The notes beneath the pieces were generated by a model, which saw only the letters and a list, made by a program, of their open reading frames with translations, did no database searches and had not been told where the DNA came from. A stretch of DNA of 64,000 nucleotides. Source: Brachionus rotundiformis. Its lineage: Eukaryota > Rotifera > Eurotatoria > Ploima > Brachionidae. The stretch covers positions 1,355,318 to 1,419,317 of the forward strand of contig JAESIW010000137.1 in the NCBI GenBank assembly GCA_016802295.1. The letters are read 5' to 3'. This document shows, piece after piece, positions 12,001 through 27,000 of the stretch (its first letter is position 1; each line of letters starts with the position of its first letter). Made by a program: the position numbers and the translations under genes.

Positions 12001-15000
12001 TTTTGATTAGTTTTCAAGAGTCCTATCAGATATTTTTAAATGCTCAATCCAATTTGGAAAAGTTTCTAGCGGCTTATTTGAATGTGATTTTTTGTAAGAC
12101 CAAAAAAACTCATGACGGCCTAAATGTGCTGACAACGTAAGCTTAATGAAGCATTGTCGAATTATTTTTTTAATATATTTTTGTTCTTTTTTTGTTAGAT
12201 TTTTACCAGTGAGCCAAAGAAATATACTCAGGCCAATTATAAATGATAAATATGTGGAAATTTTTTCAATTTATCAGACTGATTTGACCGAAACAGAGGA
12301 CAACTTCGATTATTATAAGGTGAAATTTTGTCAAATTTTATACTTAAACATCATATTAAATAGATCAATTATTAATCTATTAATTTAAAAAATTAAATTT
12401 CATCTTTTCTGCTCATAAGTTATTGCTTTTTATAATATTTTGAAAGAAAGCAAAAATTATCCTAATTGAATTAATTACTCATATTCTATAGTCAATTAAG
12501 ACTGTTTAGATCCGAAATTTGTAACCATTAAAATCTTGTAATTTTTTTAGGAAGTTAAAAACTGATCCTGTAGATGCAATATGGTTCAAAATTCAGTTTC
12601 ATTCATAAAAGATTTTTTAATGATTTGTTCTGTTCCACTGTACCAAATTTAAAGTCAAACAAACTTTTCATCATTATCTTATTATATTTAAAAAACAATA
12701 TCTCTTTTTAATTAAAGATTATTCATCTTAGAAAATTTAGAATATAAAAAAAAATTTTCTTCTATAAATTATTTGAAATAGACAACTTACGGTTTCTGTT
12801 TTATGAATAAATAAAATTTATTTAAAATCATGCATTTAAATTTTTATAAATTTTAGAACAATCCACCAATTTTGAGAAATGCCCCGCCAATTGGTAAAAT
12901 TTGGATCAATTTTTGGAATATTTTTTACTTTAAATGGTTTAGGTGGTGCTATATCTTGGGTGAGACAAATGCTGAAAAAAATTGATGAACCTATGAAAGT
13001 TTTTAAAGAAAACAAATACATAAATAGTCTTTCAGGTAAAATAAAAATATGTAAAATTTGTTAGTTCGAAGTTATAATGATAATATAAATTCTAAAAGAC
13101 TTTTCCCTAACTCTGAAACAATACAATAACTTAACTATTGCAATGATCAACTTCGAAAACGCCTATCTCAGCGCTTGGAAGACAACTATTGACGAGGCCA
13201 AGAATGGCCTGAAAGGATACTTGATGAAAAAAAAAGATGGAGAGTACATTTTTGAAATAAATGCAGATGAAAAGTGAGAATTTTAAAATTTTAAACCAAA
13301 TTTAGTTCTAAAAATTTATTTAAGACTGTTAATTTTGTTCCAAGAAAGCAAATGGTTGCTTAGACTTGACATTGATATACCCAATTCAGCTAGGGAACTT
13401 CTGGTTCAAGTATGATTAATTCAAAGCTAAAAAATAACAAAATAAAATAATTTCAAATTAGGAAAAAAAGTTCAAACAATATAAATCTAATTTAGACATG
13501 TTGTTAAGAAGTTATAAGGAAGTATTGAAAAAAATTCCTTACCATCTTCTAGACCTATTCGAGCCTCATATTATACAAACATTGGATCTATGCAATCCTG
13601 GATGTTTTATACTCACTTGGAATAGTTTGAATATTGATTCTTTTCTTAAAACAGTAGAAATTGGCATTAAAAAATTAGACAATTTAGTTTGTCTGGTACG
13701 AGATTCTAAAGAGGCCACTGTTTTGAGCACAATTGAGAGAATTAGTCAAATATATCTTTTTGACCATGAGTTGGCATTCAGTAAAACTTGGGCACCGGAA
13801 GATTTTTTGACAGAGATGAGTCTTTCCATTGAAAAAAATGCCCAACTAATCAACAACTATTTTACCATGATCGAGGAAAAAATAGAAGAAATTGGAAGTG
13901 TTTTAATTACATCGATAAAAAATTCAGCCAATTTAAAGAAAAAGTCTAAAATAACTTTGAAAGACATGCTTGATTCAGAGCCTAAACTGGCAGCCTTGAA
14001 GGATTTCTACTCGGAAAAACTTTACAATGCTATTAATAATTCAATTCTAAGATCTTTGCAATTCTTAGCTCAAGCTTGTGGCTACCAATTAGGTGAAAAT
14101 ATGATAAATGTTAATTTAGACAGTCCCGATGCACTTCAATATATGCGGCTAAAGTCAGGGGACGATTTGACGCGCAAGGGTTCACAAAAAAGACCAATTT
14201 CTGTCAGTTCTGCTCTAAGAGATACTGATTGGTCTGACAACCATAAGCTGGATAAAGCATTTCTCAAGTAAATTTGAAAATTAACAAAATAACTTAAACA
14301 TATAAAGAAAAAAATTAAATTTTAGATTGGAATTTGTTCTAAAGTTTGCCATACCTGACATTATTACTGACCCATCTTTGGATTTATTACAGACTACTGT
14401 TAAGACAATCGCCTCTAAAATTGTCGAAACATCTAAATCGATTTATTGGACTCATCCAAAAAATGATAAACTTTTTTGTGATTGCTTAGATCAAGATACC
14501 ACAATCAAAAATACCCTAGCTATCTTTGATAGTTTACTCTCAGGTAAGCTGTTTTTATCTTACTAACCCATTTTGAGCCATTTTTTATGATTATTCCATT
14601 TCTAAAATAAGACGATTAATAATATATTTTAAATCAGATTTAATAAAAATGTGATATTCTCTTTGGAAAAATAAAATCACTGCATCAAATTTTTCCATAA
14701 CCAAGCCAGAGCATTAAAATAATAAAAAAAATTTAATTGTTTATTTTTTTAATTAACTTTTTCTAAAAAATCTTTAAGAAATTGGACCCTCAATTAAAAA
14801 CCACATGATACATTTGCGTTTGTTTGAATTTTTATGGAAAGAGGATTTGAACAGCCTTTTTAATGAATTTATGAAAAATGAACCAGATGAACTTGTCATT
14901 AAACGAGAAGTAGATCGTTTAGCCAAAATAGAAAAGCAGGTCTTTGAAATACCAGAATTTCTGAACATTGGTCCAGCATGCCTTAACACAGAATCCATAA

Positions 15001-18000
15001 AGGTCTCTTTAAAGACATTTTCTTACAGTTGGAAATTTAAGTATGCATCGGTATTGCACGAAATGGCTCGTACACGTCTTCAAGAGTGCATAGTTTACAG
15101 AGAAAATGTTCAAAAGCGCCTAATGGTAAATGTTCAAACATTGGAACAATTAAATGACGCACTTCGCCTTTTGGAAGAGCTGTCAGACATGGAAAACAAA
15201 ATAGACAAAATTTATTTGCCTATAGAGAATATTTACGCTGATTTACAGCGCTACGAACTGATTTTGACCAGGCAAGAGATTGAACAAGTGTCCAGTTTGA
15301 GAGACAATTGGTCCCAGCTTATGAACAATGCAGAAATTGTGCGCACCACTTTGCTCCAGGATAAAAGAAATACCCTAGAACAAGAACTGGACAAACAAGT
15401 CAAAACATTTGTGGTAGAGGTCATTCGATTTAGAAATTCATTTGACGCAACTGGACCCTCTGTTGTCGGCATTGATCCCTACGAAGCTTTGAGAAGACTA
15501 AGCGAATTTCAAAAACAGTACGACACATTCGATGCCAGGCGCAAAACACTCGATTCGATCAGTATTCTATTCGGTCTTCAGTGCAAACCTTTTCCAGAAT
15601 TGGACAAAACTGGTGAAGAGCTAAATCTCTTAAATCAATTGTACAAAGTGTATCAAGTTTTTCTCAGTTTTGACAAGCAATTTCGGAGCACTTTATGGAG
15701 CGATGTGGATCTAAATAAAGCATTCAACAACATAAAGAGCTATTGGGAGGAATTTTTAGCCTTACCTGAAAAATTAAAAGAAAATTGGGAGGCCTATTTT
15801 GACTTAAAAAAAGCCCTTAAAAAATACAAAGATGTATTGCCAATTTTGATTTTGCTTAATGAAAAGGAAATACGAAATCGACACTGGTTACAAGTGATGC
15901 AAGTGACCAAGAGTGCCTTTAGACTAGAGGCCGCTGTGTTCAAGCTTAATGACTTGATTGATATTGGCCTCGATTTGCATTCATACGAAATAGAGGAAAT
16001 ATGTAAATCGGCCAAAAAAGAACAAGAGCTAGAAAGCAAGATGCGAACCATAGAAGAAGAATGGAACGAGCAAGTACTTAGCTTTACCAATTATAAGGAC
16101 TATGGCGAAATATGTTTTGATAAAGAGTATACTGAGAGGCTTTTGGAACAACTTGAAGATGCTCAGGAAATTTTGGCAAACATGTTGACTTCAAAATATG
16201 TAGGTCCATTGAGAAGTGAAGTAGCAAGTTGGTCAGAAAAATTGAAAACAATTGCTGAAGTGCTTGAATTGTGGTTGGAAGTGCAAGAGCTTTGGATCAA
16301 CTTGGAATCGGTATTTTCCAGTCCGGCCACTATAAAAGAGATGCCTGCAGAGGCCAAGAGATTTCTTAGAGTTGACAAATCTTGGATAAGATCCCAAAAA
16401 CAATCCTATGATATGAAATCAGTCTTGCAGTGCTGTTTGGGCTCATCAGTGCAAGAGAATACCAAGAGGGTATTACTCAAGGATATACAAAAAGAACTTG
16501 AGATTTGCTTTAAGTCGCTTAATGTCTATTTGGACAAAAAGAGACGCGTTTTTCCGCGCTACTATTTCTTATCCAATCCATCATTGCTAGCCTTGCTGAA
16601 TCACTTTTCTAATAGTGGTAATATAATTGAAGTGAAGTCGTACTTTTCCTCTTTATTTAGTTCCTTGAGAGACTTAAAATTGGATGAATTGAGAGATAAA
16701 GATGACATATTGTCTGTTTCGAGTACTTCTTTGTCAGAAAAGCCCAAGAGTGGAGTAGCACTACAGTCTGGATCGGAAAGCCCAAGTTTCTATCGTGGTA
16801 CAGCCAAAGAGAGTGCTGCTCAAGCATCTGAATTCGAAATAACCGAAGTCTATAGTGCTGATGGTGAAGTGCTTGTCTTAGCTAAAAAAGTTAATTTGGA
16901 AAAGGGCACTGAGTTATGGTTGCCAAAGCTGAAAGAATCGATTGGTGAGACCATTAAGAAGTACATGAGTGTATCTTTAATGGACTTGTTGAACAATATG
17001 CCTATTGAAGAGCTGACACTTAAGTATCCCACACAGATTTGTTTAATCGGATTGAACTACACTTGGTCAAAAGAAGTTGAGACCAGCATCCTTGAGCTCA
17101 AAAATGAGAGAAAAGCAATGAGCATGGCTAGCAAAAAATTTTCAGCTATAACTAACAGGTTTTTATCAATGCTCTCAAAATCTAGATGGCCAAACATTGA
17201 TAAACCGGTGTTGACTCACCACAAACTTCGACTAGAAACAATGGTTACTGTGAGTACCAAAATTTAAACTGTTTTTTTTATAAATAAGTTTCTCGAAAAT
17301 ACATATTTGATAACTAACAAAAAGAAACTTTAACTCCTTTAGGCTGAAAAGAAGATTTTAATATCTCAATAAATAATTATCATTACATTATCAGCCAGAT
17401 ACCATCCTGACTATTTTCATTAATTTAGTTTTAAGGTCATCTTATATTGGTTGTCAAGATTGTTTCAATTTGCTGTTTATAAAATAGAATTATGGTTAAC
17501 AATTTCTCTTTTCAACAACTGTTAGTTTTGAAAATATTTTTTTGTCCAAAGACTTTTACCAGTTAACTTAACCATAATTTTTGATAATGACTTTATCTTA
17601 TGAGTGTTAAAAGTTATTGTCTCTGTTAATTATTTATAATCAAAATTTTATCATCAGGAAATAGATCATGCTACTCTGTTTTAACCTACTCAAGTACATC
17701 CTGAATCTTTATTTGGTTAAGTCTTTGGACTTAACTAACCATGATATTATTACCATGATATATCAAACAAAATTAATGCATGGTTAGACAATCAGATCTT
17801 TAACTACTAAAAAAGCCATTATGTGCTTTTTGATTATTTTAATAATTTTCCTAAATTTAACCGGCGAAACCCTGACTTAGTGATTTATAGATTAGATAAC
17901 TTTTAGTTAAAATTAAAATTAATAGTTTAACTATTAATTAATTAAAATATTTGTTTTAATTATCAAAAAGTACAAATAGTTCTAAATTATTTAATTATTA

Positions 18001-21000
18001 AAAATAATCTGATTGTCTTTACCTCAATAAAAATGAATTTTAAATATTGATTATGAACAAAATTAAAAAATTTTTATTTAGCATTCAAACTATTTGAGAG
18101 ATCTATTCGACAATATAGCTAATAAAAAAATAAAAGATTTAAATGATTTCGAATGGCAACGATGCTTCAGAGTTTATGTTCTAGATGAGAATGGTAAGAA
18201 AATTTTTATGAAAAAATACTAAGCAATTTTTTCCTGGTTCCTGATAATTTCACTTATTTAAAATTTTAGAAATAGATTTAAAATTTTTTCACTCTCGAGG
18301 TATTGAAAAATTTTTTAATTATTTTTAATCTATCCATTTAAATGGATATTACGGTGTAATTTCCTGCATCGTATATTTATGTCCTCATAAATGTAGCTGT
18401 AATATTTATAACTACTTTTTAAAATGATAATTTATCTTTTTAAATTTTAATCAATTTTTAAACGATTGATTAAAATCTAAAAGTGAAGCATATATTTTTA
18501 ATTCTAATTAATATTAAAAGCTTCCAATATCAATCCAAAATTTTGTGTACTTGATGATAATTTTTCATATGGCAGTGAATTTTACGGCATAGAACAGCAC
18601 GCCGTAATTACACCATTAACTGAAAGATGCTTTTTGACAATTTTGCAAGCTAGTCGAATAATGAAAGGCTCTTTAGTTTGTGGCAAACCTAATTCTGGAA
18701 AAACACAGATCACCAAAGTAATTTTCCCAAATGAAAAAAGAAAAATTTACCAAATTTATTTGAAGGGTTTAGCCCAATATATGGGAAAATTTATGTATAT
18801 TCTTTATTGTTCTGGTGAAACTGATCATTGTTCTATTGCCAATTGTTTACAAGGCATTGCTCAAGTTAGTCATGACTTGGTCTAGATAAAACTTGATTAT
18901 TTTAATATTTTAAAATTTTAGGAAGGATCATGGGCTTTATTTGATGAGTTACAAAATCTTAATGAATTATGTTTATCATGGTTTAATGAGTACTCAAGTG
19001 GTATTTACCAAGCTTTAAAAAAACGATCCTCAATAGTCCAATTATCTGATGGAAAAGAAGTAATGTCTGAAATATTATCTATAGAATTTAGCTAAAACTT
19101 TTTATACAAAAGATGTCTGTAAACCAAAATTTTTGTTTGATTTCCACTTTAAACGTGTCCAAAGATTCTGGTCGCATTCCTCTACAACTGAGGTCCATGT
19201 TCAGAGTTATTGCTTTATTGGAACCTGATATCGAAGTTATAATTAAATCAAAATGCATTCAATATGGTGTCAAAGGCTCCAACATTTTAGCTACAAGGTT
19301 AAAGACGATTCACGACATTTGCCAAGCCAGCCTCATGTCTCTACAAAGCAAATACCAGTTGACTGTATCGACATTTTTATCGGTGATCCGAATTATGTAT
19401 GATAAACAAGGTGTTGAATCTAGCGATTCCAGACCAGGAAGTCTAGCTGGGGCTCAGTCAGCCAACAAATATAGTGCTGCAAAATTAGAAAGTATTTTTT
19501 TTACAATTTAAAATTTTTTTTATTTTCTAAATGTTTTTTTTATTTAAGTGTTGTCCAACCAGACTGCTTCAATTAAAGAATTGCCCAGAAAAAATCGCTT
19601 GGCTTTGGCCAACTATTCCAAAAGTGAACATATTCAGATCGGACAAATGCTAATTGATAACATAACTCCACGTCTAGATTCAAATGATTCTAAAACTTTT
19701 AAGAAAATAGTACAAGAAGTGTTAATGTTTAAAGATGATTCCAAAATAGCTCAGTCAAGTCAAGCAGCAAATTTAAATATCTTGGAAAAAATTATCACAG
19801 AAAAATCCACTAATGATTACGGATTTTTCCCCAATAAAAATTGGATCGACAAGTGCTTACAAATTTACACAGTATCCAATGCATTTGAGGGTTGACATTC
19901 TTGCTAATAAATATTGTTAAAGAGTTAAAATTAATTTTTTTTAAAGGGATTATTTTGTGCGGGCAACCATGCACTGGTAAAACAGCAACCTTAAAAGTGC
20001 TGGTCGATGCATTGACTGAACTAGGAGAAAGAGATTTAAGTGCTAGTCAAAATAATTTTGTTTTTAAGCAAAAAATAAATTCTCATCACGCTCATAAAAT
20101 TAGAAAGTAATTTATTTTTGGGAAAAAAAGAATTTTTTTGATTAATTTTTTAACTATAGAATTAATCATTTGGCAATTGATGATGAATCTCTTTTGTTTG
20201 GTTCGTTGTCTCAAAACAACGAATTCAAAGACGGCTTTTTAACCTACGCATTGCGTAAAGCCTGCAGGGTATCTTTAGTTTAAACTTAAATGAAAAATTA
20301 AGACTTTTTAATTATTATTTTTGAAAGAATGAAAGCACCACATGGCTTTGTTTGGATGGACAAATTTTACCAAATTGGTGTGACAGTTTTAGTTCAATAT
20401 TTGATTCTGGTCTTTTTATGCAGATAAAAAATGGTGATCACTTGAAGAATAACTGCAAGATAGTCTTCGAAACTAGAGACATTTCTAATGCATCACCATC
20501 TATTTTATCTAAAACAGTAATTTTATCTTTAGGAAATATTAAAAAAATTAAATAATATTTAAGGGTATAATATGCTACGGTGAAGATTTGGTCGGATGGA
20601 GATCTATAGCTAGATCTTGGCTGGAGTCAAGAACAGAAAGTGAAATTCAGGTAAGAATTTTTTGCAAATAAGCCCTTTTAATTTGAAAATATTGATTTCC
20701 AATTAATTTGGAAGTGATATTTTCAAAAAATTAAAAAATTAGCACAATTAGTTTGTTCCAAAATCCCTAACTTATTCAATTTTAGCAAAACAATTCCCTA
20801 AATGTAGCCCAGGTGAGTCACAAAAGCAAGAATATGCTTTAACAAGCTTAGTCTTCTAATATTAGCCTTTAACTTTTATTGTTGCATTTATCTAAATTTG
20901 CCTTCTAGAATTATAAAATATCTAGCAGATAGAATAATTTTTATTATTTTTTAAGTGTCTCCAAAAATGTTTTAGTAAGACAATGGATGAAATAAGCAAC

Positions 21001-24000
21001 TATTGTTTAAAAGAATGCAAACCGATGTTGCCGGTTTGTGAAGAGAGTCTGTTCATTTCTTGTCTACATCTTTTGGCAGCAATGCTGAACGAAAACACCA
21101 ATATTGGTGGAGAAGTGCATATTGAAAGGTTATATTTGTACTGTCTTATTTGGACATTTGGCGGCGTATTGGAGCAAAACGATCAGCGTGGCTTCAGTGA
21201 GCTATTGTATCGCTTGGTAACAGCTCTTCCTGATGATGATCTAAAAAGTTCGGTGTTCGAATACTACGTTGATGAGTCTGGTGAATGGGATCTCTGGTCC
21301 CAAAGGTAAAAATATTAATTCAATTGAGCAACTTTTTAAAAGTTTAAATATGAATTTGCTTAAATCTAGCCCAATTTTAGAAAGATGGACTAATTCTAAG
21401 TAAAAAACATAAAAAACATATACTCTGACAAATTATTTAATTCTATTAGTTAAGGCCTAAAGCTAATTAATAGACAAAATTTTAATATATTTTAATTAAT
21501 ATTAGTTTTTAACCGACAAAAACAATATTAAATCGCTCAAATGCTAATTAGATTTTTTTAAGAGTTCCTGAGAATGTTTACATGGATAACATGGATTTAT
21601 TGGGCAATGTTTATGTCGACACTATTGATTCGATTCGATGCAGAATATTCTTGGAATTTTGTAATCTTGCACACAAAAATGTTATCTTGTTCGGACCTAG
21701 AGGTTGTGGCAAATCAAAACTTCTGCAAGAATTTATTCAAGAGTTTGGTAAGATATTTATTTAATATTTTTTTTTAAATCAACATTTAAAATTAATCTCG
21801 TTTTTGTTAAATTTATAAAAAAAAACAACTCGCAGCTATCTGATAAATACATTAATGTAAAAGCTTAAAAATTATCAAACCAGTATCTAGAAATTTTGGA
21901 AAAGTTGATTGTACAATTATACAATGAGCTTTTTGGAAACAGATAGAAAACTGTCTTTTAACTTAAAAAAAGCATCAAAAATTATTTTTATTTTAATTTT
22001 AAATTGATTTTGAAGAGCCAAGCAATGAGTTCTACTCAAAAGAGCGTAAGTCTATAGCCAGATCGATATATAGTGATATACCATTCCATAAATGTAAAAT
22101 TTATAAACAAATTTTATTTATTTAATTCGGATTTTTAAAACTATTAAATTCGCTTTAAATATTCTACTTCCTATTTAGTCTTAAATTATCCATTTTAATG
22201 TTCAGCCTTATTTTTTATTATATAAAAGAATCTTCGAATGTAAACTAAGTTGAACTTTCCTTTAAGTGGTTTAAAAGCATGTCTTTATGTGTATGAATGC
22301 ATGGACATTATAGAAAAATTTAATACTTAAATAGATAATAAAAAACATTATCTTTTAGACTCAAATGTGACAATTGTGAAGCGCCTAAACTTTTCCGGAG
22401 CAACAAATGTAACCCAATTACAAAAATTTGTCGAGTCCAATATTGTTCATCGCCAAGGCTTCACATTTGGAGCTCCAGATAAAAAGAAATTATCAATATT
22501 TATCGATGACATAGATGTCCCAGTTACAGACCAAAATGGAATCCAGCGATGCAATGAAGTAAAAATAATAACAATAGAATATAAAATTCAAAATTTATTT
22601 TATCAAGTTTATTCGTCAAATTGTGGACAGCAAGCTAATATACTCATTTGCCAAACCATTTGAAGTAAAAAAGCTGGAGGATATAAGCTTTTACGGTACC
22701 ATGACCTATGATCCGAGCAAAAGTCAATCAATCGACTCGAGACTTCTTGTAAGAATGTTTATTCAATTAATTTAAAAATTTTGAAAAATTAACTTTTAAA
22801 GAGACACTCAATTCTAATATATCTACCAGTACCAAGTGGTAATGCATTAAGATCAATATTTAATGGTACTTTAGAGGCCAGCATGCTGTTTAATGAAAAA
22901 TCAAGCTTAGATTCAGACTTGCACGCAACTTTAATTGAATCAAGTGTCAAACTGCTCGAGTTGATTAGTGAAGTTTTAAAGCCTTGTCCAACCCCAGGAA
23001 GACAGCACTATCTATTCAATATGAAAACAATAATTACTATTTTACAGGTTATTTTTTCAACTAAAATCGGGAAAGTATTAATATATTTTATTTTGTCTAG
23101 AATTTAAGAATATTAAGTGATTCGCAACGAAATGACAATTTGTTTGTTATCTCATTGTGGAGACATGAAGTGCTTTCGACAATTGGCAACCAATTGCCAA
23201 GACACGCTGACAGCTACTGGCTCGAATGCACAGTCAATGATTTAATTAAACAAGTGAGCAAATTTAATTTTAAATTTTATCAAAAATATTCATATAAACA
23301 TTGTTAAATTGAAGAAATTTATATCATACACTAATTCGCAGTCTTTGATTGACAACTTTGTTAATTTTCGTATTGAAAATAGAAATTTTGATAGACCAAT
23401 GTCCAGCTATAACAACCGATCATCAAAAGTAAAAATTAAAAATATCTAAATATATCTATTTAAAAAATTATTTATTCTTAGACGCATTTGAACACTTTTG
23501 AAACTCTTGATAAGGTAAGATCTTATTTGGAACAAGTGTACAATAGATACAAAGAAGAGTTTGGCTACTATCAAATAAATATATTCTTGTCCGAAAACGC
23601 TGCCTATCATATAATTAGAATTTATAGGATATTAACATTTACCCAAAGGTTTTAAAAATATTCTAAACGAAAAAAAATTAAATTAAATTTTTTTAATTTA
23701 GCGGAAATCTTTTATTAATCGGAAATATTGGTAATCATTTGACTAGTTTGGTTAAATTAGCCTTCTATCTGGCCGAGATTCATCTGTCTTCAGTTGATTG
23801 TTCCAAATCGAGTCTTTTCTATGACTCAATGCGAGCAGCGGTACGCACTGCGGGTTCGGAGAACAAATATGTTGGACTTATATTTTCAGTAAAAAAATTA
23901 GGTTTTCAGATAATTAAAGCTAATTTGTGTTTATAGTCTAAAGATTTGTTCCGCAATGAATATTTGGATACAATTAATAGTCTATTGAATAATGGCGAGT

Positions 24001-27000
24001 GTAATGATTTATTCAGCAATGACGAAATGGACGGGCTTTACCATGCCATTGGTCCAAGTATAAAAAGAGAATATCCTAATATTATAATTGATCCGAAAAA
24101 GTTCTTCAACACCCGAGTGAGACGAAATTTGCACATTTGCCTTACATTGCAGCCAAACGGTGATATATTCAGGCTAATACTCAAAAACTATGCCCAAATA
24201 ATTAGCAGTTGCCAAATATATTGGATCAAAGATTGGACAGAGGAAGCGCTACTTAATGAGGCTAGAAGTTTTATGAGAGATCGCCTTGAAACTGATGAAC
24301 TAAGGGAAAAAGTAGCCCGATGTATGACCGAAATACATTCGTTTATGCTAAATGAATGTAGGCAAATACCTTGGACTGGCAACACGGAAAACGATATTAA
24401 ATTACCTCAAAGTCCACCGGTCAAGACTCCAACAGATAAAAAAGCATCAAAAACAAATTCAACTTCTAGCATGGTCAACAGTATTCCTAATTGGCCTTAC
24501 AGTAAGAGCATTCTCGAAGAATTAATCAAGTAATCTTTTTGCTAAAAAAAAAACGCTTTTATCATTTATTTGAAATAATTTACTAATTAATTTTTAAGAA
24601 AATTGATTTTGAATTTTCCTAAAATTTAAGTTAATTTTTTTATAATTCTTCAGAATTTTTAATTAATAATTTTAGAAATTTCATCATTAATTATTAGATA
24701 GCTTTTGGTAAAAAAAAATTAATTTAATTTTAAAAATATTTAAGTTATTTAAGATAGAAAATTTTTTGATTAATAAATTTTTGATTCTGTTGAAAATTCT
24801 ATACAAAAAATAAACATACATTTTTTTTAGATTTTTTTATACAAAATAAAAATAAAAGGACAATAATTAGATAAGTTTAAACAAAAAAAAAATTAAATAA
24901 GTATTTATTTGTTGTATTAAAAAATTTCAAAGTTATCTTTTAAATTTGATTATTCTCATTGGTGTCTCATTAATAATTCTTAATTAATAGATTTTAATTG
25001 TACCAAGATCAAAGTTAGATTCAGAATTTAAAAATTGTCTAAAGAAAATAATTTTGGTGGGTTAAATTATTTGATTATAAACAGTATTTAAAAATTTAAT
25101 TATTATTTTAATTTATTGTAATAAGTCTTTAAAATTTATCTAAATTGAAAATAAATGATTGGCACTAAAAATGATCTTACTTTTATTTTTTACCAACAGA
25201 AATAACCACATGGAAACAAATGCAAAATCCAAGCTTCATTTTTTTATAGGACCAAATACGTACCTTAAATTTATGAATTCGTTTTGGTATTTTTTCACCA
25301 CTAAGGCAAAGCAATGCGAAAATGACATTATTCGCTTGACAAAGGTGCTGGACACATTGAACAAAACTAGAGAGGGAGCCAAACAAATGAAAGCTTATAT
25401 TAAAGACTTGAGAATAAGATGCAAGCAAGCTGAAGTCGACTCGGAAGAATCCCTCAAAATTTTGATTGAGAAAACAACTTCAGTTGAAAAACTTAAGGCT
25501 AAATTAGGCTTAGGTGGCTCCTTGGCAACCCTGATGCAGATGCAAAAAGATATTGATATCAGTGCTGATAACAGTTTGATTGATGACAAATTATTGGCAA
25601 ACACTGATATGGACGAGTTTGATGTTGAATTTAATAGAATGAGAGATGAGAGCGAAAAATCAAAAATGGCAAAAATGAACGAAGATTTGGAAAAAGCTAA
25701 ACATCAGGTTGAAGAGTGCAAAAAAGCTCTAGTGGAGAAAAAACGCCAAGTTGATGTTTGGAAGAACCGAGTTGACAGATCGTGTATTGAGAGGATCAGA
25801 GCCTTTCAGAATCCACCTGCATTGATCGGCCAAATAATGGAAATGATCATGATTCTAATTGGTAAAAAGAAATTACCTGAGAGTGCATTCTTTTTCAAAG
25901 CTGAACAATCAACTAGCCAACTGGCAAACAATCCACCAAAAGAAAAAGAAAAAAAGACCGTTTCTGTTCTAGAAGCAAACAAAGGAAAACAAAGTAGAAA
26001 ATTTTTCAAAATTTTATCTTTAGTTAAAAAAAATTCCTCATTTTAGAATCGCAACTAAAAACTGACAGGATAGATAGATCCCACTGGAAACAGTACCAAA
26101 ATATAATGGCTGATTCGACGAAATTTTGTGAACTATTGCACACAATTGAATGGGAAGATGGATTGTCAATGGATGTTGGCACAGCTGTGGAGAGCTATTT
26201 GGCCAAAGGTAAGGATGGTCAGCTAGGTCTGACCGGAGAAGGTTCGTTGCTAGAAAATGCCAAAGATTTAAATATTGCTGCTTCAAAATCGAGTGATCAA
26301 AATCACTCGAAAGGAATTACCATTTCGGGAGCAAGATATGCAAGCGAAGATGCAGCAACACTGGTCAATTATGTTATAGCTATTTTGGAATACTCAAGAC
26401 TTTGCATTCCTTTAAAAACAGCCAAAGACAAAGTCGAAGCCATCAAGCACGAACAATCTGAATTTGAGAGGAAAAAAATGGAACGCGAAAATGAGGTAGT
26501 TTTAATAAAACCAATATGGTGAAAAATATTTTTAAAGCATGAATTAAATTTTTTTTAACCAGACCTTAAGATTAAAAAAATTAGAAGAAAGCTTGGTAAG
26601 AAAAGAAGCCAGTTTTTTGTTTCCGATAATTTAATGTTTCACAATTTAATGTCTTTCCACTGAAAAATTTTCACTGCTGAAAAGATAACACCTATTCAAT
26701 TATATAAAAAAAAATACACTTAATTATTCAACTTTAAAAATGTGTAAATCATTTTGACCAACTAAGGTCTTTTGATTTACAAAAAGTCCTTAATAATAAA
26801 AATAATAATCATTTTTTTCACTTATTAATCAAATCAAAAAGGACCTCAACTATGAGAAAAATTTTGCAAATTTTTTTTACAAAATCGTAAGAAAATATTT
26901 TTATGGTAGATTGAATAGTATTTAGTCCGTTTAAGATAAATGATATAAACGGAAGCTTTTAAAAATTGCAATACCTCAACTTCTTTAGCTAAAAATTAGG

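Larger units (their letters stand above)
9054..17249 (+). other. Dynein exons 1-14: tail (DHC_N1) and linker (DHC_N2)
   Basis: Exons: 9054-9572, 9620-9942, 10477-10834, 10891-11752, 11816-11951, 12011-12136, 12199-12319, 12857-12893, 12943-13035, 13099-13273, 13349-13409, 13462-14267, 14326-14543, 14779-17249. Residues 1 to about 2102. The tail binds intermediate and light chains and docks the arm. The linker (in exon 14, one uninterrupted 2471-bp exon) is the lever that swings over the AAA ring. Conserved landmarks include AKSKILKKWKIID, LFTKVTNQLVNICKEYL, LTWNSLNIDSFL and WLEVQELWINLESVF. Exon 8 is only 37 bp. Several introns are below 60 bp, so automated predictors may read through them or split the gene. 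Confidence 0.85.
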
